A DNA stretch of 30,251 bases, taken from Candidatus Sumerlaeota bacterium. GTDB taxonomy: Bacteria > Sumerlaeota > Sumerlaeia > JADFCT01. The stretch spans positions 1 through 30,251 of the forward strand of contig JAPLSP010000056.1 of the NCBI GenBank assembly GCA_026398575.1, written 5' to 3'. A model generated the notes under the pieces. The model did not search any database. It was not told the origin of the DNA and saw only the letters and a list, made by a program, of their open reading frames with translations. The position numbers were made by a program, and so were the translations under genes. This document shows positions 16,628 to 23,270 of this stretch, piece by piece (position 1 is the first letter of the stretch; every line of letters starts with the position of its first letter).

Positions 16628-16788
16628 AATGCGGCTAGAAGAGGCGCCAGCATTTGGAGTGCGGTTGCTTGCTGCCGCTTTTTGCTACGCATATCTCCAG
16701 GATCGTCGAAGCAAAAGCGGCAGCAAGAAACCGCACTCCAAATGCCGGCGCCGTTACTCCAAATGCCGGCGCCGTTCCAATCCGCATT
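16628..16788. repeat. Full copy of the dispersed palindromic element (161 bp)
   Basis: The left arm 16628-16686 and right arm 16710-16788 pair over most of their length around a 23-base loop. The inner stem is GCTGCCGCTTTT against AAAAGCGGCAGC, and the outer arms share GGAGTGCGG, CATTTGG and GGCGCC. The right arm carries a 21-bp tandem duplication (ACTCCAAATGCCGGCGCCGT twice) not matched in the left arm. The element fills the gap between the isomerase stop and the DUF4832-type gene. CTGATTCATAAA and TCAGT precede it here and before the copy at 30210, so the repeated unit is larger than the palindrome. Confidence 0.9.
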
Positions 16789-16790
16789 GA
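16629..16790 (+). CDS. Possible 53-residue peptide encoded through the palindrome
   Basis: An ATG at the left edge of the palindrome opens a reading frame that runs through both arms and the loop to a TGA at the right edge. AAGGA precedes it by 9 nt. The peptide starts MRLEEAPAFGVRLLAAAF, a short basic-hydrophobic segment, and ends in an Arg/Lys/Cys-rich tail (SKCRRRYSKCRRRSNPH). The other copies open with the same MRxxxAPAFGVR. Whether it is translated is unknown; an open frame could be a by-product of GC-rich palindromic DNA. I recall hypothetical proteins with similar text in Verrucomicrobia and Acidobacteria, which would fit either view. Confidence 0.25.
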   Translation: MRLEEAPAFGVRLLAAAFCYAYLQDRRSKSGSKKPHSKCRRRYSKCRRRSNPH

Positions 16791-16828
16791 TCTTCCTTCC
16801 AATATTACGAGCACAGGATTTGAATATC

Positions 16829-18280
16829 ATGAAAAGACTTGTTTGGGGTTTGGCTCTCTGTTTGAGCGCGTTCTTGCTCGCGCCGGCTTATTCAACGACG
16901 GACGCAGCATGGGTGCGCAAAGAATTCAAGGAAACCGACGCTGCTTTCTCCAATCCCGGCCAGGGGTGGATGACGCAGCAGCGCGCGCCGGGGAAGAGCG
17001 CGCCGCGCTTCCCGTATTCCAACGCGTACATCCGTTTCAACTGGATGGACGCCGAGCCCGCCGAAGGACAGTATAACTGGAAGGTTCTCGACGACGCGAT
17101 CGCGGCCTGGAAGCCGCAGGGAGCAACCATTTCCTTTCGCGTGATGACGTGCAGCGCGCACAGTTCCGGCTATTATTGCTCGCCCAAGTGGCTGTTTGAC
17201 GCCGGCTGCAAATCCTATGACTACGAGCCCAAGAGCGACGATCCGACCGCCGGGGGCAAGCGCATCAAGCGCGTCGAGCCGGAGTATTCAGACCCGATCT
17301 ATCTGGCCAAACACGGCGCGTTCATCGCCGCGCTGGGCAAGCGCTATGACGGCCATCCCGGCATTGAATTCCTCGACATTGGCTCCTACGGCGTCTTGGG
17401 GGAATGGCATACGCCGCATGCGGCCAGCCTCGCCGTGCGGCGGCAGATTGTGGACATGTATCTGCGCGCGTTCAAGAAGACGCCATTGGTCATGATGTCG
17501 GATGACGCCGAAACGCTGCCCTACGCGCTGCAAAACGGCGCCGGTATGCGACGCGACGGCGTCGGCTCGCCCTGGCATGAACAGAACTGGATCGGCTCGA
17601 AAAAATACGCGGCGGTCCCGGCGATGGCCGAAGCGTGGAAGAAGTCGCCGATCGTTTTTGAATGGTTCGGCAATTATGACTATCTGCAGCAGAGGAAATG
17701 GTCCTTCGATGCCGCGGTCAATTTCATGCTCAACAATCACGTCACCTTCATCAACGACAACATCGGGAACGTTCCGCCCGAAGCGATGCCGCGGTTGATG
17801 GAATTGGCGCGACGAGCGGGATATCGTTTTGTGCTGCGGGAGATTTCGTATCCGGCCTCCGCAAAAGCCGGCTCGAATCTTGACGTGAAAATGAAATGGG
17901 CCAATGTGGGCGTGGGCAAGTTATACCGCCCTTATCAGCTGCGGCTGGAACTATTGGATGCGTCCTCGGGCGCAGGTTTGGGCGCGAGATCGAATGCAGC
18001 TTCAGGCGCAGTTTCGGGCGCGGCTTCTGGCGCAGTCTCTGGCGCGGATAAAAAAACCGCCGTCTCCTTCATCGCCAAAGCCGAGCCGCGCGAATGGCTC
18101 ACCGGCGATCATGAAATCACCGAGCATGTCGCAATCGGCAAGGACATCAAACCCGGCGATTATACGCTTGCGATTTCGCTGGTTGATCCTGACGGCGCCC
18201 GCCCCGCCATCAAACTAGCCATAGACGCCCCCGCGCGCAATGGGCGTTATGAGATGGGCGCTGTGCGTGTGGAATTCTAA
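16829..18280 (+). CDS. Secreted DUF4832-type protein, glycosidase-like barrel
   Basis: A 483-residue exported protein with a signal peptide (MKRLVWGLALCLSAFLLAPAYS). The middle has glycosidase-barrel features: NPGQGWMTQQR, YIRFNWMDAEPAEGQYNWKVLDDAI, LDIGSYGVLGEWH and PIVFEWFGNYDYL. E in GVLGEWH and E in IVFEWFG are spaced like an acid/base and nucleophile pair of clan GH-A enzymes. The C-terminal part (YRFVLREISYPASAKAGSNLDVKMKWANVGVGKLYRPY) is typical of DUF4832. An insert of repeated SGAV/SGAA units interrupts the C-terminal beta domain. AGGA lies about 11 nt before the start; a longer frame would reach back into the palindrome. No GH family number can be assigned from reading alone. Confidence 0.82.
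   Translation: MKRLVWGLALCLSAFLLAPAYSTTDAAWVRKEFKETDAAFSNPGQGWMTQQRAPGKSAPRFPYSNAYIRFNWMDAEPAEGQYNWKVLDDAIAAWKPQGATISFRVMTCSAHSSGYYCSPKWLFDAGCKSYDYEPKSDDPTAGGKRIKRVEPEYSDPIYLAKHGAFIAALGKRYDGHPGIEFLDIGSYGVLGEWHTPHAASLAVRRQIVDMYLRAFKKTPLVMMSDDAETLPYALQNGAGMRRDGVGSPWHEQNWIGSKKYAAVPAMAEAWKKSPIVFEWFGNYDYLQQRKWSFDAAVNFMLNNHVTFINDNIGNVPPEAMPRLMELARRAGYRFVLREISYPASAKAGSNLDVKMKWANVGVGKLYRPYQLRLELLDASSGAGLGARSNAASGAVSGAASGAVSGADKKTAVSFIAKAEPREWLTGDHEITEHVAIGKDIKPGDYTLAISLVDPDGARPAIKLAIDAPARNGRYEMGAVRVEF
17970..18049 (+). repeat. In-frame degenerate repeat coding for (SGAxSGA) low-complexity insert
   Basis: Units of the type TCTGGCGCAG/TCGGGCGCGG recur about seven times and encode SGAGLGARSNAASGAVSGAA and more of the same. 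The insert sits between two beta strands of the C-terminal DUF4832-like domain, and neighbouring sequence on either side is ordinary, so it looks like a recent in-frame expansion. Confidence 0.7.
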
Positions 18281-18286
18281 ACACTA

Positions 18287-18326
18287 AGCCAAAGCGGGCG
18301 ATTGGCTGGGTGCGAGCAGTTTTTTT
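18287..18326 (+). terminator. Possible terminator between convergent genes
   Basis: AGCCAA (18287-18292) and TTGGCT (18302-18307) form a 6-bp stem with a 9-nt loop. A run of seven T (18320-18326) follows 12 nt later, farther than in a standard intrinsic terminator. It lies just after the DUF4832-type gene. Confidence 0.35.
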
Positions 18327-18396
18327 GAGGGTAAGATTAAGCCGGATGCGGCAGGTTGGGGGATAGAACGCTAGCGATGGCGCCGGAAGCGGCGCG

Positions 18397-19692
18397 TTAT
18401 GGCCGCCCGCATGTGCCGTTCATTTTTGAATCGGGCGGCGCGATTGCGCGGCGGCATAATATCAGCGTCGAACAAGCCCAAGCCGTCGCCACCAGGGGAT
18501 CGTCTTCGCGCGCATCGGTATAGCGATTGGCCCAGGTTCCATCGGCGCGGCCGCGGCGCAGGATTTCATCGGCCAGTTCTTCGGCCCATAGTGTTGTGCG
18601 GCCATCTTGCGCGAAACGAGTCACATTCAGCCGGGTAAAGGCATGAGCGGCGGACCAACACCAATAATAGTATGTGGCGTCGCGGAGGATTTCCCGGTCG
18701 GGGATAAAATGGCCGGGATTATGCGCTGCTGAAAAATGCCGTTCGAGCCATTGGCGGGCGGCGATCACGCGCGGATGATCGCGCGGCAGGCCGCATTGCA
18801 GGAGAGAGCGCAAACCGTCGGCCGTCATTGTGCCATAGGAATAAAACCGCAGCCTCCCCGCGCGGTCGTGGCCGGCGGCGCCCGCCTTGTTTTGAAGTTC
18901 ATCCTCCGGCATGAAAAAGAAGCCGCCGTCATCAAAGCGCGGATCGCGGCGCTCCGGCTGCTCCTCGAAGTTCTGGCAGCGCTTCACAAACGCCAGCGCC
19001 TGGCCCCAGCACGGGTCCTCGGCCGGCGTATTGGCCGAACGCAGCGTCGCCAGGGCAAAGATGGTTGCGACCAGATTCGATTCATGAAAGCGTTCGCGCG
19101 GTTCGCGCGGCGCCGGCTTGCGCGGGGGCGCCAGCGAAAAGCCCCACCCGCCGTAACAGGAGTCCTCTGGCGTCCATCCCAGTTTTGCCGTCAGCTGATA
19201 GCTGCGCAGGAAATCCAGATACGCGCGCTGCGCTTGCAGGTGGGCGGGCGTCTTTTCCTCCAGCGCCACCATCCGGCAGCTCGATGCGGCTGAGAACACG
19301 GGGAACGGCAGCCCCCCAGGGCCGAGCTTAAGCGCGCCGCCGGCGCCAACCTGGGCCAGCAGATAGGCGGCGCCGCGCCGAAAGGAGGCGCGCGCCTCTT
19401 CGCCGCCCTGGTCCATGAAATACAGCGCGCTCATGACGTAAGGCGTCAGAGGCTGGGCTTCGCGAAACATGCCGTAGGTTTGCGAACGCCATGCGCCGTC
19501 GGCTTCCTGCCGCGCGACCAGCCAGCGCGCCGAAAGAGCCAGGGCCGCGTCAATGCGCTCAATCCGCTGGCCACGCCGCCACGCCTCATCGGCAGCGCGC
19601 GGGTTAGCGTCTGAAGAGCAACGGAAGAAAACCAGCGCGAAGCCGATGATCGCGACGGCGCTTGCGCCATGTTTCCATCCAGGGTGATTCAT
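18397..19692 (-). CDS. Prenyltransferase/squalene-cyclase-repeat protein, membrane-anchored or exported
   Basis: A 431-residue protein whose N-terminus (GASAVAIIGFALVFFRCSS) is a hydrophobic export or anchor segment; the Cys might be lipidated but the lipobox is poor. The rest is alpha/alpha-barrel repeat sequence with QW-like motifs: ALALSARWLVARQEADGAW, DSCYGGWGFSL, DPRFDDGGFFFM and FYSYGTMTADGLRSLLQCGL. The terpene-cyclase DxDD motif is absent, so cyclase activity is unlikely. Planctomycete-type genomes hold many such proteins of unknown role. The start at 19692 lies downstream of AAGGATACGAGAA. An in-frame extension back to 19815 runs through the palindromic element (MRIGAAPAFGVRWLAAFF...) with no stop. 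It follows another prenyltransferase-repeat gene after 189 nt. Confidence 0.82.
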   Translation of the reverse strand: MNHPGWKHGASAVAIIGFALVFFRCSSDANPRAADEAWRRGQRIERIDAALALSARWLVARQEADGAWRSQTYGMFREAQPLTPYVMSALYFMDQGGEEARASFRRGAAYLLAQVGAGGALKLGPGGLPFPVFSAASSCRMVALEEKTPAHLQAQRAYLDFLRSYQLTAKLGWTPEDSCYGGWGFSLAPPRKPAPREPRERFHESNLVATIFALATLRSANTPAEDPCWGQALAFVKRCQNFEEQPERRDPRFDDGGFFFMPEDELQNKAGAAGHDRAGRLRFYSYGTMTADGLRSLLQCGLPRDHPRVIAARQWLERHFSAAHNPGHFIPDREILRDATYYYWCWSAAHAFTRLNVTRFAQDGRTTLWAEELADEILRRGRADGTWANRYTDAREDDPLVATAWACSTLILCRRAIAPPDSKMNGTCGRP

Positions 19693-19719
19693 GCTATTCT
19701 CGTATCCTTGCCCATAATG

Positions 19720-19815
19720 TTTGCCGCCTTCTTTTTTGCGCCAAGGCCATTGAAACGCCAAAAAGAAGGCGGCAAGCCACCTTACTCCAAAAGCTGGCGC
19801 CGCTCCTATCCGCAT
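19720..19815 (-). repeat. Half copy of the palindromic element with a different inner stem
   Basis: TTTGCCGCCTTCTTTTTTGC (from 19720) pairs with CGCCAAAAAGAAGGCGGCAA (19756-19775) around a short loop, and the outer arm 19776-19815 matches 1-36 and resembles 16628-16660. The second outer arm is missing. The inner stem differs from the full copy (GCCGCCTTC for GCTGCCGC), with matching changes on the opposite strand. Read on the minus strand it begins ATGCGG and is in frame with the gene at 18397-19692. AGGAAG precedes the ATG. Confidence 0.85.
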
Positions 19816-19881
19816 GAATGCACTCTTCCTGAATGAGAATTTGCGATAAATTTATGAGATTGTAATTTCGAATATGAGTGC

Positions 19882-21132
19882 TTAGCGGCCTTTGATCTGC
19901 GCGCGCAGCGGCTTGCCGGCGGGCGTGCGGTCCAGCATCAGAACCAGCAGCGCAGCCGAAGTGCAAAACGTCCGTCCAGTGATGCAATGGTGGCCGGTCC
20001 ACGTGCCGTCGCCATTCTGGATTTGATTGAGGTTGGCCGTGATTTTGTCATCCCATTTTTTCCACTCGTCGCCTCCCGTGACGAGCAGCGACTCGCCGAT
20101 ATTGAGGTAGCTGAGGAACTCCTCTCCGCCGTTGGAGCCGAAACCGGAAACAAACCGCGCGTCTTCCGTTTTGCCGATGATGGAGGCGCGCGCGCTGGCT
20201 AGATTTTTCTTCGTTTCCGAATACCGCTCCAAGGTCGCCTGCATTTCTTTCTTTTCCTCCGCGCTGGCGGCCATGCTTAGTTTTTCCCGAACTTGCGCTT
20301 CCTGCTTCGCGTTGATCTGCGCCGATCGGGCCATGGCGTTGATCGAAGCGCCGGCGCTATAGAGTTTGACGCCCGCTGAGCCTCCGCCCGTCTTGAAGTC
20401 GCCCGTCTTGGAATCATACTGCTGATTGGCGAACTGCTCGGCGCGCTGGCGGACTTTCTCGTCAACCCGGACGTTATTGTCCGCCGCTACGTTGATGGCG
20501 CGCGCTGCCAGCGATTGCGACAGGTCGCCGGCCCAGCCCTGATGCGACCATGTGCCGTCCGCCTGCTGATTTTTTTCGATTTTGTCCATGACTTTATCCA
20601 ACGCCATTGCGACGCGCTTGTGGCCGGCGTCGTCGGGCATTTGATTCAGCGTCTCAGCCAGGACATTGGCGGCCAAAAACGTGTCAATATATTGGCCGAT
20701 CTTCAGCTGGACGCGCGTGCCGCGCGTGGCGGTGATAAACATGCCTTCGGTTGTGGCTTTCTCTATTTCAGAGCAAACGAAGTTCAGCCCTTTGACGATC
20801 TGCTTGCGGTAGTCGCCTTCCTTGGGGGAGCTGCCCGAACGCGTCAACGCCAGCAGCGCCATGCAGGTATCGGCGACGTTGGATTTGTCTTTCAGAGCTG
20901 CCATACTCGCGCCCATGGCGGCGGATTCTTCCCCTTGGCTCCAACCGCCGTCCGCCTGTTGCTGCTCCACCAGCCAGCTCAATCCCTTCATAATGTTTGC
21001 GCTTAATTTTTTCGGCACAATAACCGCCGTTGTCGCCGGGGCAGCGGCGGCGGTCTGCTCTGCGCTCCTGGCGCCTTGAGCGATCAGGAGGCACAAACCC
21101 GTGATAACGGCTCTCCGTGCAATGCGAAACAT
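19882..21132 (-). CDS. Secreted prenyltransferase/squalene-oxidase-repeat protein
   Basis: A 416-residue exported protein with a signal peptide (MFRIARRAVITGLCLLIAQGARSA). The mature protein is built of alpha/alpha-barrel repeats with QxxDGxW motifs: WLVEQQQADGGWSQGEES, NQQADGTWSHQGWAGDL and NQIQNGDGTWTGHHCITGRT. A charged segment (QEAQVREKLSMAASAEEKKE) interrupts the repeats at about 285-325. No DxDD cyclase motif or zinc triad of protein prenyltransferases is seen, so the fold is probably used for binding. AAAGGAG lies about 10 nt before the start at 21132. It is upstream of a second protein of the same fold on the same strand. Confidence 0.85.
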   Translation of the reverse strand: MFRIARRAVITGLCLLIAQGARSAEQTAAAAPATTAVIVPKKLSANIMKGLSWLVEQQQADGGWSQGEESAAMGASMAALKDKSNVADTCMALLALTRSGSSPKEGDYRKQIVKGLNFVCSEIEKATTEGMFITATRGTRVQLKIGQYIDTFLAANVLAETLNQMPDDAGHKRVAMALDKVMDKIEKNQQADGTWSHQGWAGDLSQSLAARAINVAADNNVRVDEKVRQRAEQFANQQYDSKTGDFKTGGGSAGVKLYSAGASINAMARSAQINAKQEAQVREKLSMAASAEEKKEMQATLERYSETKKNLASARASIIGKTEDARFVSGFGSNGGEEFLSYLNIGESLLVTGGDEWKKWDDKITANLNQIQNGDGTWTGHHCITGRTFCTSAALLVLMLDRTPAGKPLRAQIKGR

Positions 21133-21231
21133 ATCGTCTTCTCCTTTCTGGCTGGGAAATGCGCGTTTGAAAATGCTCTCAAAACGCAGTGGCGCTCAAA
21201 CGTCTGTAAGCTTATGACGTTGCGTTTAGCG

Positions 21232-21609
21232 GAAAGTTCAGCGGCGGTCAAGACGCTTTACCTATGTTTACAAACATTTTACAAAGAGCCGAACGAGCAG
21301 TTCAATCACCTAGCCGGCATTCAGGACTATCACGACTGCGAGGCGGCGGGCGAATGGGCGTCCGTCTTCAATTATCTCTACCTGGAATTTGGCCGCATGT
21401 TGCACCCGCCCAAACTCAAGTGCGCGACGATCTCTTATCACGACCGCCCGATGCCGGCTGTTTTGCACAACGCCTTCCGCGCCCCCGACGGCAGCGAAGC
21501 AGTAGTTCTCGCCAACGGCACGGCGGAAAAGCAAACCGCCACTTTTCAATGGAAGGGCAGGGAACATATTATCGAACTCAGATCAGGTGAAGCGAAGCTG
21601 ATTCGATAA
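21232..21609 (+). pseudogene. C-terminal remnant of a glycosidase-like gene
   Basis: The frame ends in a plausible protein terminus: YHDRPMPAVLHNAFRAPDGSEAVVLANGTAEKQTATFQWKGREHIIELRSGEAKLI. This resembles the C-terminal beta-sandwich that follows the barrel in GH30-like and related glycosidases. Before it, EPNEQFNHLAGIQDYHDC...FNYLYLEFGRMLHPP could be the end of the barrel. No start codon with a ribosome binding site is found, and the frame upstream of about 21230 runs into the start region of the divergent gene at 21132, so the 5' part is missing. The exact 5' limit is uncertain. The gene ends just before a long inverted repeat. Confidence 0.55.
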
Positions 21610-21610
21610 A

Positions 21611-21720
21611 CAGAATGATGAAAAACAGAATGATGAAAAACAGGATGATGAATAAGCAGAATAATGCAGTTTTACTATTATTCTGTTTTTCATCATCCTG
21701 TTTTTTCATCATTCTGTTAT
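21611..21720. repeat. Long inverted repeat of 15-bp units, between convergent ends
   Basis: The left arm has CAGAATGATGAAAAA twice (21611-21625, 21626-21640), then CAGGATGATGAATAAG and CAGAATAATG. The right arm (from about 21675) holds the complements TTATTCTG, TTTTTCATCATCCTG and TTTTTTCATCATTCTG. The two arms pair over about 45 bases. It fills the space between a plus-strand remnant ending at 21609 and a minus-strand gene ending at 21723. With T-rich stretches at each outer end it could stop transcription from both sides. Confidence 0.9.
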
Positions 21721-21722
21721 CC

Positions 21723-22970
21723 TTACTTCTTGCCGATGCAAAACAGGTTCTTGGTTCCTTTCAGGAATATCCTGCCTCCTGAAACGGCGGGCGAGGCGAA
21801 GTTGGGATCGGCGAGATCGTTTCGGGCGAGAATTTCCAGTTTTGGGCCGGCTTTGATCACGACGCTTTTTCCGGCGCTGGCGAAATAGATTCTTCCATCG
21901 GGAGTGGTGATGGGACTGGCATGAGTCGAGATTCCTTCGAGACGCTCGGAAAAAACCACCTCGCCGTTTGAGAGTCTGAAGCACTTCAAGACGCTGGCGA
22001 TATGCGTGCGATAAAGATATTCGCCGACGATGATCGGGGAGGAAAGCCCTTCGGGAAGCTGCGCCGTTTTCCACTTCAAATGCGTTTTCGTCACGTCGCC
22101 CGCGCCGGTCGGTTCGATGGCCACACCCGAATCGCCGCGCCCGCTATCGCAATAAACCAGCCCGCCGCCAAACGCGGGCGATGACGCATCGCCCTTCGCT
22201 GCGCAGCGCCAGAGTACGCTGCCATTCGTTGGATCAAGCCCCTGCAAGGCGTTGGATGCGCTGACGAACAGCATTGGTTTGCCCTGGACCGTCGCCAGAA
22301 CGGGCGTGCTGTGCGAGAAGTCAACGTCCGGGCGCTTCGCCTCCCACCTGACGGCGCCCGTCCGCTTGTCGAACGCGATGAAGCTCGATGTCTGCTTCGT
22401 CTGATCGCAATCGAGGATGAGTGTGTCCTGATAGAGGATCGGACTGCTGCCGATCGCCACGTCGAAATTGAGCTTCTCGAGTTCCTTGCGCCAGACGATC
22501 TTTCCGCTGAAATCCAAAGCCGCTACAACCGCCGATCCGAACAATACATAAACGCGCTCGCCGTCCGCGCAAGGCGTGGGTGCGCCATATCCGCCGCGCA
22601 AATCTTTCAGAATCCACGGCCCGGGCGGCACGAGCGTTTCCCAGAGCGTGGCGCCGTCGCTCGCGCGATAGCAGGCGACGCGATGTTCGAGCGGGTTGTT
22701 GAGCGCGGTAGTGGAAAAGACGCGGTCACCCCAGACGATGGGCGAGGAATAAGGATTGTTGTTCTTGGGCAGCGCAACTTTCCAGAGAACGTTCTCGCTG
22801 GTCTTGGCATCCCACGTCAGCGGCAGATTATTTTCGTCCGCATACCCAAGCCCGCTTGGCCCTCGAAATTGCGGCCAATCGCCGGCCAATGCCATCGGGG
22901 CGCCCGCCAGCAATATGAGCCATGCGCAGACGAGTTTTGCTATTGTGATGCTTGATGAAAGATTTGGCAT
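21723..22970 (-). CDS. Secreted PQQ-like beta-propeller protein (WPQFRGP type)
   Basis: A 415-residue exported protein with a signal peptide (IAKLVCAWLILLAGAPMALA) followed at once by GDWPQFRGPSGLGYADE, the hallmark opening of PVC-group secreted propellers. Blades carry PQQ-like repeats: RVACYRASDGATLWETL, SGKIVWRKEL, FIAFDKRTGAVRWEAK, LQGLDPTNGSVLWRC and VLKCFRLSNGEVVFSE. No catalytic site is evident. It is shorter than the propeller at 1424-3022 and unlike it in sequence outside the blade motifs. No good ribosome binding site is seen before 22970, so the precise start is less sure. It is divergent from the first MmeI-like gene. Confidence 0.88.
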   Translation of the reverse strand: MPNLSSSITIAKLVCAWLILLAGAPMALAGDWPQFRGPSGLGYADENNLPLTWDAKTSENVLWKVALPKNNNPYSSPIVWGDRVFSTTALNNPLEHRVACYRASDGATLWETLVPPGPWILKDLRGGYGAPTPCADGERVYVLFGSAVVAALDFSGKIVWRKELEKLNFDVAIGSSPILYQDTLILDCDQTKQTSSFIAFDKRTGAVRWEAKRPDVDFSHSTPVLATVQGKPMLFVSASNALQGLDPTNGSVLWRCAAKGDASSPAFGGGLVYCDSGRGDSGVAIEPTGAGDVTKTHLKWKTAQLPEGLSSPIIVGEYLYRTHIASVLKCFRLSNGEVVFSERLEGISTHASPITTPDGRIYFASAGKSVVIKAGPKLEILARNDLADPNFASPAVSGGRIFLKGTKNLFCIGKK

Positions 22971-23174
22971 TTTGGCAGCTGCATTTATTCGTCACAGATT
23001 TCTTTCTTGAAAAAACCGGCCGCGAGAGTATTCCACGCCATGCTTGCTCGCGTAAATAGCCAATCGCCGATTTTCCGCGTCTTGCGCAGGAGCGCGACCA
23101 CTGGAAGGTGGGTCAACAAATCCGGCGCCTTATCCTGCCAAACTCGCCTTTGCTTTTTCCCCGCCCGCCGCCCC

Positions 23175-23270
23175 GCGCCAATTTTGTATTGTCAGCCGCC
23201 TTCAGGCTGCGGCATAGTCCTCTCAACGCTTCCTTAGCGCTTCGCAAGGCCCAAGGAGCCAGCCCGTCTC
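23175..23270 (+). promoter_or_regulatory. Leader of the first MmeI-like gene, shared with the second
   Basis: This leader and 26329-26414 share long blocks: AATTT(T)GTATTGTCAG, a CGCCTTC[AC]GGCTGCGG hairpin-like segment, GGCATAGT, GCGCTT and AAGGAGCC, then [AC]GCCCGTC[TC]CATG. The ribosome binding site AAGGAG is 12 nt from the start in both, longer than usual. Similarity extends weakly upstream to CCTGCCAAACTC (23133 and 26262 regions). Upstream of that, 22971-23130 has no recognisable feature. Confidence 0.55.

Noticed and set aside
18397..21132. Squalene-hopene cyclase function for the two prenyltransferase-repeat proteins
   Set aside because: Neither shows the DxDD motif and both have export signals; only the fold is supported.
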